In this document: positions 34,224-46,845 of the stretch, in pieces
Layout: every line of letters begins with the position of its first letter
Numbering within the stretch: position 1 is the first letter of the stretch
Assembly (NCBI GenBank): GCA_001566295.1
Contig: KQ964246.1
Location: forward strand, 558,001 to 622,000
Reading direction: 5' to 3'
DNA: 64,000 bases
Origin: Microdochium bolleyi
Taxonomy: Eukaryota; Ascomycota; Sordariomycetes; Xylariales; Microdochiaceae
Notes under the pieces: generated by a model
What the model saw: the letters and a program-made list of their open reading frames with translations, nothing else
What the model was told of the DNA's origin: nothing
Database searches by the model: none
Made by a program: the position numbers and the translations under genes

Positions 34224-36079
34224 TCAGACCTCGGCAAGCCGCACGAAGCACTTCTTCGGCTTTATCGTCATGCTTTCGACGACGGACCAGTCGTTAAGCT
34301 CCTCGGGTAGTGACAGGAGTTCGAGGTCCCAGAGCAGTAGCGACACGACGACGCGCAGCTCTAGGTAGGCGAGGCGCCGGCCGAAGCACCCGCGCACACC
34401 CGTGCTGAAGGTCAGGATCGGGCCGGCCTGGGCGTCGAATCCTGCCGCTTCTGCGCCGCCGCTGTGGCAGGGCTGCGGCGTGGTGAGCCACCGCTCCGGC
34501 CGGAACTCGCTAGGGTCCATATCGTCCCACGTCGCACGCATGTCCGGGTGGTCCTGCCTGTGCCGCCTGCTGCTGTCGCTGCGGACGCTCTCGTTGACGG
34601 CGATGCTGGGCTTCAGCAAGCTGGGGCCCGCGATGTCGAAGAACACCATCGTACCCTTGGGGATCGCATGTCCTAGTACGATTGTGTCGCAGGTGGCCTC
34701 GCGGACGAGTGTCGGGATCGGACCATTGAGGCGTAGCGTCTCCTCGATGACCGCGTCAAGGTACGGGACCTGGTGGTTACCCATCCTGGCCGTGAGCTCC
34801 GTGACCGTCGGGTACCGCTTTTCCGCGGCGGCGTCTGGATACGCGGCGCGCAGGGCAGTGCGGAGCTTGGTCTGCGCCTCCGGGTGCTTGGCGAGGAACT
34901 TGAGCGCCCACTGCAGCGTCGTCGAAGTCGTGTCGTGCCCGGCCCCGATGTACCCGTACAGCTCGTCGTACATGGACGGCGAATCGTACACTGGCTCGCG
35001 GCCGGCCTTGGCCGCGGCAGCCATCTCCCGGCGCAGCATGTGGTCCAGGGCGGAACGGACGTCGGCATCGCCGTCAGTGCCGCGGAGGCGCTGGAGCGCG
35101 AGCTCGACCTGCTCGCCAAGCATGCGTTGCTTGTCGGCGTGCGCCTGGCGCATCTTGGACGTGCGGCCGTTGATGTAGTTGAAGAGGCGCGGGAAGGGCT
35201 GCGTGATGGCCTTGCCAACAGCGTCCTGCATAGTCGTGTGCGCGGCGAGGTCCGCGTTGGACTTGTTGGTGGGAAAGACAAAGGGCATGTCCCTGTCCGC
35301 TGGGGACGATCCTGCGGCCTCGAGTTTGCTGTCCCTGACGAGCTGCGCGTACGCATCGGTCATGCTGGCGCTGTCCCCGTCGCCGAGTGCGACGACCTTG
35401 ATGATGTCGAACGCCATGATGTGCACGTCGTCATCGGCCTGGAAGGGCCGGCCACTGGCGATCCGGGCCTTGGTCTTCCACAGCTCGACGAATTTGATGG
35501 TGTTGCGGTAGATCTCTGGCGCGGAAACCTGTTTACCGTCAGCATCCAACCACTGTACCTCACGATGATTTAGCGGCAGCTCACCGTGTTGAGGAACTGG
35601 TGCGTCATCAGGTCCTTGACAAGCTCCCTATTCTTCTTGAATTGGGGGTCGCTTGTGGTCATGGCGATGTGGTGCCACGGGACGACACCTTGGAACGCCT
35701 CGACGTTGCGTGATGCCCGATCAAACTCCTTGCCCCGGCGGAGCAGGATGTCCTGGGCCTCGCGGTAGTCAGACAGGATGACTGCAGGCTTGCCAAAGGG
35801 CGTCAGGAAGGCCTGCGCGATCGGGCTATTGTGTTTGACAGTCTGCTGCCCGAACCACACACGCGCCCGCCCGCCGGACGCCTTGATCTGCCGGATCTCG
35901 GCGGCATCGCCCAGCACGATTTTCGCGGCGGCCTCGTTGAACGGGATCCCCGGCAAGGGCTTCGGCAGAGCCCACTGGCGTAGCAGGTACAGCAGGGTGA
36001 GGACGCCCACTGTCACCGCACTAGTCACGGCGGGAAGCCGAAGGATGGCGGGCCTAAGCTCGAGAGCTGCCGAAGACAT
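34224..36079 (-). CDS. Cytochrome P450 monooxygenase
   Basis: A heme-thiolate monooxygenase, membrane-anchored in the endoplasmic reticulum. Two exons (36079-35585 and 35528-34224) encode 599 residues. The start at 36079 is chosen because it directly precedes an N-terminal hydrophobic anchor (about 8-35) and a Pro-rich hinge (ALPKPLPGIP). The frame extends 5' to 36235 but that part does not look like a P450 start. The I-helix motif GAGHDTTSTT, the ExxR pair in VIEETLR, PERW and the heme loop FSTGVRGCFGRRLA (Cys about 546) are all intact, so the enzyme should be active. The intron is 56 nt and restores LNTVSAPE. The length is above the usual 500 residues because of loops before the I-helix and near the ERR triad. 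The CYP family and substrate cannot be named. No biosynthetic backbone gene is adjacent, so there is no evidence for a metabolite cluster. Confidence 0.93.
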
Positions 36080-37253
36080 TTCTCTTGCTTGTGTGTGAGC
36101 CAGCCAGGGCTCACCGAGACCTCGTCGAGAATGGTGAAGTCGAAAACACAGGGCTGCGTGTCTGGGGAGATGATTCAGAACATCGAGGACACCCGGACTA
36201 GCACAGTTTCGAGCGCGGAGAAAACCCGCCTTCAAAAGGGACCGATGCGGGCTTCATATCGTGCTGGTTCATCATCCATGTTGCCCCTGACTAGTCGTGG
36301 CAGAAAGTGATAGAATGGGCCTGGTCCGCAATCGACAGTCAAGGCGTGTGGCGGCGAGGGATCGTCAAAACTTGGCACTTGATAGACCCCTGCTCTGAAT
36401 CGCCTGTGGGTAGTGCCAAGACTTGATTTGTTCACCAAAGAAAGCTCCGAACGAGATGTACGCTCGACATCGCAGATGACAAAAATTGTCTCTTCTTGCA
36501 CAGTCGACGAGACTGATGCGTGATATCTGTTCATTGTTTTGTATCGTGGTTGACTGCCCAGTTGCACGGAGTAATGGAGATCGGTCTGGAACCGTCCCGT
36601 CCGAGCCGTCCTAGGCCGTTGCGACTACGGAAAATTCGTGACAACGCAAGGTGGAGTGGCCTAATGCTGGAAGCTCCACGCCTCAGATTAGGCCCCTCGG
36701 ACCCCCATGGTGGCCGTGGTGGATCGTAATTTTTCATCGGCCACGGCACCAACCCGGCATGCTTGTCGGCGGATCGAGATAACACTGTGAGTAACAAGGC
36801 TAGAATCTGTCCAATGGGCTTCGCGGCAATGTGCCAAGTCTTTGTCGGAATGAGTCGCGCCATCCGTGCGCCAGCGCACGTGGGCGAGCTACTCCTGGGG
36901 TAACGCCTCAAGAGGTAAATTGCCATGGAGGTAAGCCAGGCCAAGCCAGGCCACGACAGATGCCCAGCAATGCCAAAGAGGTTCGGACGACGCCGAACTC
37001 TTGGCTGGGCCCATGCATTTGTATCATCTGGACCACTGACACTGTTGCTCGGAGCATCGGCATCGGGTGGGCTTTTCCCGTGTGGTCCCCCTTTTCGCGA
37101 TGCGATGCTAGCTTTGACGATAAGCTGGTGCGCTGTCAAAGTGGATATAGAAACGAGCCTCCGAAGATTCGAAATAGCACGGGCGGGTTGCAATGTTCAA
37201 GCTGCTGCACGCATGCTAACGTGCTGCGCTCGCCACAGATGGCGTTTCTGGTC
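36080..37253. other. Upstream region of the P450 gene; no gene
   Basis: Lies between the P450 start and the stop of the next minus-strand gene. The 220-codon frame at 36531-37193 (-) and frames on + (36831-37397) have no domain and overlap one another. A short direct repeat of GCCAGGCCA occurs near 36935-36950. Confidence 0.45.
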
Positions 37254-38306
37254 TCAAATGAGTCCCTGCGAGCTCGTCTTGCGTGTAATGCCATGTTGTG
37301 GCTTATCGTACTCGGCTTGCGGTTGGGGCGGCTTGATGTAATCAATGATCATCTGCTTGATGCTCGATTTTCTGCTCAACCGCGAAGAAGAGCGTGAAGA
37401 CTTGCGGCTCAGCTCGCAACTGGCTTCGCTGGCTGGGAAGCCGTAGAGCTGGCCCTCGCCGGCAAATGCGCGTCGTCTGTCCTCCTCCTTCTGCTTCTTC
37501 TCGGCTGACCGCTGCCAACTGAAGATTCCAGGCTTCGGGGCCGGCCCTGTAGCCTCGGCCACCACCTTGTATGTCTGCTGGCTAGCCAAGGTCCGCCAGA
37601 GCTCGCGCTGGCGGCGATCGTCCTCAACAGCCTGCTGTATAAATTTCTGGTAATCGGACGAATCGTCCTCGGTGCCATCGTGAATTTCGATATGCGGCTC
37701 GCGGGGAGCAGGAGTCGCAGTAGTGATGTGTGCATGCTCGGCATTGCTGGCCCCGTCTCGTGATTGAGAGGCATGCTGTAAAGAGCACTGTTGCGCCATG
37801 ACGACATTGGCTCTGGCTGTCCCGGACCGCTCAGCCGTAACAGGCTGCGACCTGCGAACAGGACCCTCCCGCGGTGGCGTCTCTATAAAGATTGCCGCCG
37901 GCCCTTGGTCCGCCTTGTTGAAACGCGACCTCAAAGAGACTTTTAATTGCGATGAGGAGAGGCCGTCCACGGGCGTTGAGGACAGGCTGCTGCGAGTCTC
38001 TGTCGCAGGTTGCTGCATGAGAGAGATCAGGCTCGGTCTCGACCTGTGTCTCGCCCCGGACGGACGATGTGATGTGGCAGGTTGTTGTTCTGGCATAGAC
38101 TGGTTGTGCCGAAGCGGATTCACCTCTGGGCGATTGGTGGTGGCTGCTGCATTTGGCGGAGTAGACGTCGTCACCGCGGCCGGCGAACGAATTTGGGGAG
38201 CCGAAGCTGGCGCAACATTCTGCTTACTCCGTGTGCGGCGCAGGATCTTGCCAATCAGTCCCGGATGCTCGTTGCTCGGGTCTGAAGCCGGCTTCGGGCT
38301 CGACAT
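37254..38306 (-). CDS. Conserved-looking disordered protein of unknown function
   Basis: One exon of 350 codons. The N-terminal 230 residues are Ser/Pro/Thr/Gln-rich and probably disordered. A more ordered acidic segment follows (about 205-245, with EIHDGTEDDSSDYQKFIQQA and then an Arg/Glu-rich helix). Next is a Lys/Glu-rich stretch (EKKQKEEDRRR) and a Ser/Arg-rich tail with repeated SRKSS motifs that could be kinase targets. I do not recognise a named domain. The helical segment looks like the kind conserved in Pezizomycotina-specific proteins. There are no membrane segments and no signal peptide. The Ser/Arg repeats might suggest a nuclear or regulated protein, but that is speculation. Confidence 0.75.
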   Translation of the reverse strand: MSSPKPASDPSNEHPGLIGKILRRTRSKQNVAPASAPQIRSPAAVTTSTPPNAAATTNRPEVNPLRHNQSMPEQQPATSHRPSGARHRSRPSLISLMQQPATETRSSLSSTPVDGLSSSQLKVSLRSRFNKADQGPAAIFIETPPREGPVRRSQPVTAERSGTARANVVMAQQCSLQHASQSRDGASNAEHAHITTATPAPREPHIEIHDGTEDDSSDYQKFIQQAVEDDRRQRELWRTLASQQTYKVVAEATGPAPKPGIFSWQRSAEKKQKEEDRRRAFAGEGQLYGFPASEASCELSRKSSRSSSRLSRKSSIKQMIIDYIKPPQPQAEYDKPQHGITRKTSSQGLI

Positions 38307-41300
38307 GGTAGATTTGCGTGGCGCCTGACGAAGAACAGGACTACAGTGGACGGATTCTGCAGTTGGCGATGATCTGCGATCTGCTGATCTGATATACCAA
38401 TGCCGGGCGAAGGTGCACCTGTATGGGGGTGAAACCTAGCTCTAGTTGCTTGTTGGCGATGCAGATATTGCGTTGCCAGGCCAGGTCCACTCGTTCTGAG
38501 CGAGTCCTTAACTTGACTGCGTATCAACCTACGCACCTATTGCAGGTACGGTTGACGACGGGAACGAGCCGAAAATCGAGAGAGGTGTCCGATGATGATA
38601 TCTGGAGCCCGCACGTCGGTGGGGGAGGGCCATAAAAGAGTGGCCAGCTGAGGACGGGCAACGAATAGACCGAGCAGGGCATGGGACTGGGCGAACGTGC
38701 CGTGCTGGGATGATGGGTGCTTTCCTGCCTTCCAAGGTTGCGGGGGGGTGTTTCTGGTCTGCGCTCCGCATCTGCGGCGGTCTGCGAGGGCGTCGATCGG
38801 GCACCTCCAATGTACACCTGGGCAAGCTCCCGCCAGCCCAAACGGCCAGGACGACCAGGGTTGCCTTATAGGGAAGGTCCTGGTTGCCGCGTGGCACAAC
38901 CACGCCCTGGCTCGTCCGGGCGTGGGTGCAAGTGTGAACTTAAACCTGCTGCGGTCGGGCTTAAAGGTTCGAAGGTATACGTAGGGCAGCATCGCGGCAA
39001 GCTGGGGGTTCACAGCCCGTCCCAGCGACACGGTTCAGGCTCAATGGCCGAGCGGCTAGCCCAGGCGACCATTTGCATGCGCCTGGCGCCTGGCGCCTGG
39101 CGCCGTTTTGGCCCGCCAGCCTGCATGCAAGTGCACCCCGAGACCATGTGCATCCCGACATCTGGGATCCAGAACAACCGCAGTCCTGAGCACACCTGAA
39201 GCCTGCAGCAGATCCTGCAGCTTCCAAGTCGTTGTTAGCCAATCTCCACAACGCGGGGCAACAGGTGCGCTTGAAACGAGCAGAAACCATCAAGACGGGC
39301 CGCTGGCCACCACGCAGAAACTCGCAGGGCAGGAGCACTGCCGCAAAAAATTCGGCAAAGAGGGCAGACTACCATCGGAAATGGATCGTGGGGAGAGGGG
39401 GGCATCGCCCGGAGTTTCGTCAGAATGGGCAGGGAGCCGGATCGCTGAAACAGCCACGACACCTGGCTGCGTGTATGTGCCCCTGCAGGACTTGTCGTCA
39501 CATCTAGGCGGGCACGCGGCTTCATCGTCGGAGTTGTTATTGTTACCTGACTCGCGCCCTAAGATGGTCCGCTCTAGTTGTGCAATGTGGCCGTTGTATA
39601 TCCGCTTACGTTGCGAAGTAGCTTGTGACTGTTCATATCTCGACCCGGCTCGGTGCAAGCACAGTCTCAAAATGACGTCTTGGAAAACAAACGGAGAAGT
39701 CGTCATAGTCCTAGCACTGCCGACAAAAAACCGCTCCACTAGATGAGGATCCTTGAACAGGCTTTAGTTACCCACGCATACACACGCGCTGGATCACAAG
39801 CTGAATGCTTCATCGCCCCCAGGACAACGGGCTTATCAAATTCGCACAGCACAATGGAACCAAATCCTCAGGCAGCTTGTACGTTGCAGGCAGCCACGGA
39901 CATAGCTAGCAGTGGCCGCTGTTGTCCACGGCCGACGCTGACGGTGCTGCATCCGTTTACTCATGGCAATCAGCACCGAGCAACAACCTGTCATGACACG
40001 ACCGGCCACGGGGATTAGGTTCACTAGCAAACCTGCTTGACCTGCAAACATCTTGGGGTCGAGCTGGCTCTTGTGTGTCGAACGAGCACTCCATTGGACA
40101 GGGTTGAGCAGAGCCAGGTTCCCCACAGTCCCGCTGGCATTCATCCCACCTGAGCTCATCTGAGGAGAAGTCCTGGTGCTGCATTCCAGTGTGTGGCCGG
40201 AGTGGGAGGGTTGGAGCTGGACTGGTAGCACAGGAGATGCAAGTCTGGGGCAAACAAGTGTGGTGTGGGGGCAATGGCTGAGTTGAGCCGCAGCGGCCAG
40301 CTCAGTAGAAGCTCACAGCAGCAACAGCTGGGCGTATCTTGCCGAGTTCTGTCTCCGAGACTGGCTTGTATCCGCTTCTCACGATGAGGTATCGATTTTG
40401 CAGCGAATGGCGTCTTTGAACAACCACGCGATTTGTTTGGTGGCGAGGAGGGCTGGGTATGAGACCAGTCACACCACAGCATGGCTGGCTGGGGTGGACC
40501 ATTGAGAGTTGCAATTCCTTCGACTTCGAGGACTCGAGGCCCGCCATGGTCGTCGTCCACAGGTACCACACTTTGGCGTGAATACCTAATACTCCGAACC
40601 AGCTGTCTAATTAGGACAAGATGGACAGAGCAACCTGCGAGGTGGGGGAGAGCCTTGCTCGCCTTGTACACTGGATGCGAGCATGTAAAGCGCGTCGAGC
40701 GTGGACATCTGACGTGAACCGCAGCTGCCGAGCGTCTAGCTCAACACGACAACAAAGCGATGGGGCAATGGACAGTTCCTGGCAGCCGAGAAGCACAAAG
40801 CCATGAGTGCAGCCAGCCTTGCTGTGCACCATCAGTGCCTGGCAGCTCTGCCTCTCGGCCTCGCTGCCCCCAGCGTATGGAGTACCCGCTTGCAAGTGCC
40901 AGCGTGTTGTGGCTGGGGGGCCCAGGGCCGTTGCCGCCTGGCCGGTCCGGCAAGTGGCTCGTGCCTCACAAAGGCCCGTCCAAACTCTGCATTTTGCCCT
41001 GCAACAATTTCATGTGCGGCGGACCAGCCTGCTGCGGTCCATGGGTGCTGCTCGCAATTGCCAGGTCCCCCTCGTCACGACGACACCACAACCACCACCA
41101 CCACCCACGACACCGTCAACCACGAACGTCCCTCCAACACCTCTCCGAAACCGAGTCCTCACCCACCCCGCCTCATATCAACACCTGCACACAAGCTCTT
41201 GCATCTTACTGCAGCAGCATCTCCAGCACGTCTTCCGACTCTCGACTCGTCCGCATATCATCATACCTAGCCTTGCGATTCGCCCGCGCTGCTCTCCGCC

Positions 41301-41480
41301 CACGCAAAAGCTTCCTTCTGCAAAGCGACCCTCCGCCACCCGCCTTTCGTGCTCGTCCTTCTTGACCGTGTGCCACCCCGACACCCGAGGCCACCGTTCA
41401 AGTGATTCCCTGCGCAGACGTCACCCCATCGCGACTGGAACCTGATTCACTCGGTTTCTCACACCCCACGAAAGGTCACC
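38307..41480. other. 3.2 kb spacer between divergent genes; no supported gene
   Basis: The longest open frames (39108-39746 on +, 38537-39031 on -, 40156-40671 on -) overlap each other and show no domain, signal peptide or consistent splice sites, so I leave them out. The last 400 bases are C/A-rich (CCACCA runs near 41085-41115) and then C/T-rich up to the ATG at 41481, probably the leader of the GYF-domain gene. The size is unusual for this gene-dense half of the window, so a noncoding transcript or an undetected fast-evolving gene is possible. Confidence 0.45.
39081..39104. repeat. Short tandem repeat of GCCTGGC
   Basis: A 7-base unit repeats about 3.4 times in the intergenic spacer. It is a microsatellite-like tract with no apparent role. 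Confidence 0.75.
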
Positions 41481-44400
41481 ATGCCTTCGAACCTCCCGTC
41501 GAGTTTCGCCTCTGCGGCCGCTGGCCAAAATTCGGGCCGTGATAACAAGCACGGTGCCAGAGGCGATGGCCGCGGAAGCAATAGTGGAGAGTGGTAAGCC
41601 AATCCTCCTGGCACCTCGGGTTTGAGCGCAGGCTGCATCTACTTCTGTAATTGCAGATGAGGCTGCGCGCTGAGCTGCAAAACGTGGTTATATGCGGTGC
41701 TGTTTGCGACTCCTTCGTCCACCTTCTGCTTGGCTGCGACTCTTCCTCTCTATACCAACTCCAACTGACCTTCGGTGCTTGCAGGTCTCGCCCAGGTCGA
41801 TCCACCAACGGCACACTCACATTCCGCCGAACCTCTACAACGCCTTCCAGCCAGAGCCAACAGGTGCCGCCGTCTGATGTCTCGCCTGCGTCCGGGGATC
41901 CTGCCGGCTTTTCAGCCATGACGGCAGGGTCCTCCGGTTCGGGAATCACAAGATACACGAGGGAAGACCTTCTCGACATTGCCACCAACATTCCCGATGT
42001 GTCGTCCTTATTCGCGCCGGGATGGCAGCCTGGCCAGATCAACGGTTCTGCGGGACGGGGCTGGGGCAAGACGGCCGAAAATCATCCTGCGCCTCAAGAG
42101 CCCGATGTTTGCTGGGACAATAACGGTTCCGTCAGGCCCGTGGGCATGACCGAAATGACCTCCGAGGAGAAAGAGGTATGGTTTCGCCGTCCGTCTTTAC
42201 CTCCCGTAAGTGGCCCGCCGCGACTGACTTCATCACCACAGCTATTTTCTTCCGACGTCAACTCCGTCTTGAAGCCTCCTGTGCAGAACAAGGACAACAA
42301 CCACTCCGGGGGAGGACCGAATGGGCGCAAAACTTCTGTGTCACAAGGTGGACCCAATAGCTTCGGCGTCTCCTCACCCTCATCATCCCGCCCCGGCACT
42401 CGACGCCGCGAGACGACCGACACGAATCCGTATGGCGGTGGTGGCCTGGTATCACCAACCTCGGCCACTCGACCTAGCCAGGATTGGAGTTTTGCACGCC
42501 GCACCAATGATCTCAGGGAATCTGCGTTTGACGAGACAGCCGGTGAGGGAGCGTCGGATACCGGTAGCAAGCCCAACCCATTCGGGAGTCTGCTGCGGCA
42601 GAATACGACACCAAGCCTCGGCAATGCGTCATCGCAGTCTCCATGGGGAGCCGCGCAGGTCGCCCAGGCGACTCCAGGTAACAATTCGTCTGGAAGCTTC
42701 GGAAATTTTGCACTGCCCAGCTCAACTATTGGCGACAAGCGACCCGCCAACGCCCGTGGCGAGAGCCGGCTCGCACACCTGATCCCCAAGGATAGCTCTG
42801 AGAACAAGCAGACCGAACAGAGCAGTGTAGGAGGCCCCGACCTGGGACGCTCATGGCGTGCCAGACCCAGGACAGATACGGATCCCTTTGGTGGGGACGA
42901 GAATGTGTCTGGCAGCGCCGTGCTTGGGGGTGCGCAGGACTCGAGTCCGCCACCAATGGGAACCATGCGAAGCCAAATCTATGACACTCCCGTGAAGGGC
43001 TCAGCTGGCGACTTTGGCATGTCAGGCCTCAATCTAGGTTCTCACACTGATCAGGACAATGCGCCTCTGAGCCCTTCGGAAACGAACCCTTACCGTAGCC
43101 CGCACGGTGACCGTGGCGACCATGACGAGCCTCACGACAAGCCACAAGGTTTCGCTGCACTACCTGAACACCTCCAGGGATTCGGCCATCGGCCCTTCGG
43201 CCAAGCTGGTTTCGACGGAAGCGATCGCAGTCAGACCTCTAGCGTAGGAGCAAAAGCGTATCCACCTCTCGGCAACCTCACGGCGTGGCCATCCTCCGGA
43301 ACACCTGATCGCGAACGCGTCGGCGCTTTTCCCGGCTTTGGCGGTTCGCTCTTTGGGACCGTCGGAGACATTCAGTCGCCGAGCTTGGGCAATTTGGGCA
43401 GCGTCTTTGGTCCTGCCAGCACGACGGGTCTTACTGGCTCCGGCTCTATCAGCAGGGGCAGCAAATTGGGCTCCTTGTTTCCCCCCGCGATGCAAGCGCA
43501 GATGCAGTCACAGGAGCACGACAATCTGAGCGACTCTATTCCCGATCTGCGTCACGCCAACCCTCTGGGCGCGATCGGACGGAACACCATCGGCGAGCAC
43601 CGTGAAACCGAGAGTCCACTGCGCACAAACCGTGGCATCTTCGCCGACATGTTCAGCCCCCCGGATGGAACGAGAACTCCTTCCTCTGATCCCATGCTTG
43701 GCGGATTACCGCCAGCTTCGCAGGCTTTCACGCCCACGGCCGGGGCACCACCATTCGCCGCCCCTCCGTCCGGCGATTTGTCTTCGGCTCAGGCCCGCAC
43801 CATGGTGATGCCCGACCGCATGCGCTGGGTCTACCTTGATCCTCAAGGCCAACAGCAAGGTCCCTTCACAGGACTTGAGATGAATGACTGGTACAAGGCT
43901 CAGTTCTTCACTCCAAACCTGCGTGTTAAGAAGCTGGAGGATCCTGAATTTGAGCCCCTCGGCCAGCTTATTCGCCGTATAGGGAACTCGCGTGAGCCTT
44001 TCCTCGTACCACAGATTGGTATTCCGCATGGTCCTCCCACACAGAGTGGTCCGTTCTCTCCAGGCGCCGGTGGAGTCATCCAGCCCCCTCTGGTGGGGGC
44101 TTTCCCCAGCTTTGGTCGTACATTGACTGCCGAGGAGCAGAACAATCTCGAGCGGCGTAAGCAGGAGGAGCAGTACCTCATGGCGCGACAGCGCGAGTTC
44201 TTGTCCAACCAGCAGTCCATGTCTCGCGTACAGATGCAGGGCGTTCCTGGGCTGCAGCACCACTCAAGCGCTCACAGTCTGCAGAGTCAACCGAGCTTCG
44301 GAAGCATCACGTCTCCCGTCGGCATGCACCCTCAAACCTCCGTTGGAGCAATCGGCTCGGGCTCTTTTTTCGGGGAGCCGGGGGCGCCCCAAGCCGCCGC

Positions 44401-46116
44401 GTCCTCTAGCTCTGGACCCAACTTTGGCATGTTCAGAGAAGAAGATCTGGCTCGGTTGTCTGATCAAGACCGTCTAATCCTTGCGGGTCTCCAGGGACCT
44501 GGTAACGCAATTGGTCAGCCGCCGATCGGCGCGCCCCCTACTGATGCCGGCGTTCGCGGACAGCTCCCAGGCACAGACGATCTCGTCGAGGACGAGGAGG
44601 GGTTCCGTGGCCGCCTGCAAGAGTTCGAGCAGCTCAGAGCTCAGCGTGATGCCCAGCAAGCGTCCGAGGAACAGTTTGGCAGTGGACAGGACTCTGTCGA
44701 AGAGCATGAGCCTGTGGAAAGCAGTGCGCACACTGAAGTGCATGACGCCGAAGATCTGTCCGCGGCACTTCAGCAAGAGTCGCAGCGTATCGAGGCGAAC
44801 GAAGTTGCGCAGAGACAGTATCAACAGGCCCAGGCCGCCGCAGTCGCTGCTAAGCTGAGCGGCTTGCCCATGCCTTTCCCGCCACCGCAATCTGGCTCTC
44901 CTCTGCCTGCTCCGGCTCCGCAGAGAGTCAAGTCCAACTTGCCCGAGCAGTACGCCACAGGCTCGCGCTCTGGCACACCAGACGTTGGTCTGTCGTCTGC
45001 CACCACACAAGCTCCTTCTCTGGCCCCGTGGGCCAAGGATAATGGCACCGAGTCCCACAAGGGCCCTAGTCTCAAAGACATCCAAGCGGCGGAAGCTGCC
45101 AAGGCGGCCAAGGCCGAGGAGCAAGCCATCCTCGCGAGACAGGCCATGATGAAGCAAGAAGCTGCGCGTGAGCGCGAGAAGGCTGCCGCAGTTGCTCCGG
45201 GCCTGCCCACAAGCAGCACCTGGGGTACAGCCTCCCCTCTCAGCGCTGGTCCCACCGGCAGCCCTTGGGCGAAGCCCAGCACCGTCAAGGGCCCCGCTGC
45301 CGGCGCCTCTGCTCCCGCCACTGCCGCAGACAAGAAGAAAACATTGGCTGACATTCAGCGAGAAGAAGAAGCGCGCAAGCTTCGCGCCGAGAAGGTTGCG
45401 GCTGCAACTCAGGCCACGGCGATCGCGGCAGCTGGCAAGCGCTACGCCGACCTCGCCAGCAAGACCAACGCCAGCCCCATCCCCGCCAGTGCTGTTACCG
45501 CTGCCGGAGCTGCCAATGTTGTCCCTCCTGGATGGGCCACTGTTGGTGCGAACGGGAAAGCTAAGGTTGCTGCCGCAGCTGCTGCTCAGCCTCGCGCTGT
45601 GAGCACCACCATTGCCAAGCCAGCTGTCGCTGCCGCCCCGAAGCCTGTTCTGAAGACAAACACCTCATCCCTCAGCAACGGCCGCTCTGAAGCTGCTGAA
45701 GAGTTCAACAAGTGGCTCGTCGGCCAGTGCAAGCGGGGGATCACTGGTGCTGATGGTAAGTCGAGCTCATGATCCTGATGACGAGTGTAAAGCTGACAGT
45801 TCGAACAGCTCAAGTCTTTGCGGCCAACCTGGTAGAGCTCCCCCTCGACGCTGCTCTGATCGCCGATGCTGTGTACGCCAACTCACAGACTATTGATGGC
45901 CGTTGGTTCGCGCAGGAGTTCATCCGCCGCAAGAAGCTTGCCGACAAGGGCGTTGTTGAGAAGCAGCCAACAAACAGCCCCGATGCCCAGTCTGGCGCTG
46001 GATGGAGCGAAGTTGCCAAGAAGAGCAGTCATAAGGAGGTCACTGACCAGGACCCGGCTCCGATTCCAGCTCCTGGATTCAAGGTCGTCCCTGCGCGCAA
46101 GAAGGGCAAGAAATAG
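41481..46116 (+). CDS. SMY2: GYF-domain protein, SMY2/SYH1-like
   Basis: GYF domains bind Pro-rich ligands. Yeast Smy2/Syh1 and human GIGYF proteins act in mRNA quality control and translational repression. Exons are 41481-41593, 41785-45755 and 45809-46116, giving 1463 residues. The GYF domain starts near residue 716 (RWVYLDPQGQQQGPF, then EMNDWYKAQFF). Upstream is a long Ser/Gly/Asn-rich region with many NPF/NPYG-type motifs. Downstream come Gln/Ala-rich coiled-coil segments (ERRKQEEQYLMARQREF; EEARKLRAEK), and the C-terminal FNKWLVGQC and DAVYANSQTIDGRWFAQEF segment typical of the family, split by the last intron. A further 66 nt in-frame intron is likely at 42176-42241 (GTATGG...ACAG). 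Removing it joins EEKE to LFSSDVNS and shortens the protein by 22 residues. The first intron (191 nt) is long but has good sites. Confidence 0.9.
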
Positions 46117-46845
46117 ATAGCGACGGACTTGCGGTAGTCCGGCCATCAGTTCGGTTGCTGCTTTGGTTGTGTTGGACCGCCTGCGTATGTTATTGCTGCT
46201 GCACTCTGCTGTCAGCATCGTTCGGCACGTTGTCCGACTTAGCAAGGAAGTCAATGGTTCGCAGAGTTCCGTTGGGATTGGCTGATCTGGGTGGCAAAGT
46301 TCTACATCATGTATCAATAGTCGCGTTGTATCATGCAAAGCTAGGCAGTCAGTTGTACGAATTGTGTGCGTATGTCTTAGGTGGTTGCTATTTTACCTTC
46401 GTGTAAACAGTATGCAAAGACTCCATGTCAAGCTTGTGAGTGCTTCCTGACCCTGTTGCGAACTATCAAGGCGAATGCACCCGGACAGGCCCGGGATCTG
46501 GAGACCCTGTAAGACGTCAGTGGGTACGTACCTTCTAGAAGTTTGACCCCACTAAGGATTTTTCGGCATCGAGAAATATTGTAGAGGGGCAGAATGGGTC
46601 CAGAGGATCAAGAGTGCTATGGGAACCATAAGATGCACCACGGTTCAGTCTACGACAAATTATACTGAGTCTCCTTTACAAATCAAGAGGTATCTTTGAG
46701 AGCGGATCAGGGCGCTGAAAGATTTCGACATTCTGTGTAAAGGGAGTTGCTGTCACGATCAGTCGTACCTCAGTTGTGCACGCGCGCACGGGGAGCCTAC
46801 GCGTACACAGGACCGTGGAGCAGAGGTTCTCTGGATTTAGCCAAT
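46117..46845. other. Spacer between GYF-domain and EMW1-like genes
   Basis: Tandem arrangement, holding the 3' end of the GYF gene and the promoter of the TPR gene. The open frame continues upstream to 46747, but the family-like start is the Met at 46846. No RNA gene was seen. Confidence 0.45.

Noticed and set aside
34402..35573. Plus-strand frames of 258 and 266 codons opposite the P450
   Set aside because: Antisense shadows of a GC-rich P450 coding exon with all heme motifs intact on the minus strand.
34224..36079. Secondary metabolite cluster around the P450
   Set aside because: No polyketide synthase, NRPS or terpene cyclase is nearby, and neighbours are a protease and a disordered protein.
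39040..39110. tRNA-Ser/Leu-like D-arm word (ATGGCCGAGCGG)
   Set aside because: No anticodon stem, T-arm GTTCGA motif or acceptor stem follows; the next bases are the GCCTGGC repeat.
39108..39746. 212-codon plus-strand frame in the 3.2 kb spacer
   Set aside because: No recognisable domain, a long antisense frame overlaps it, and there is no leader or splice context.
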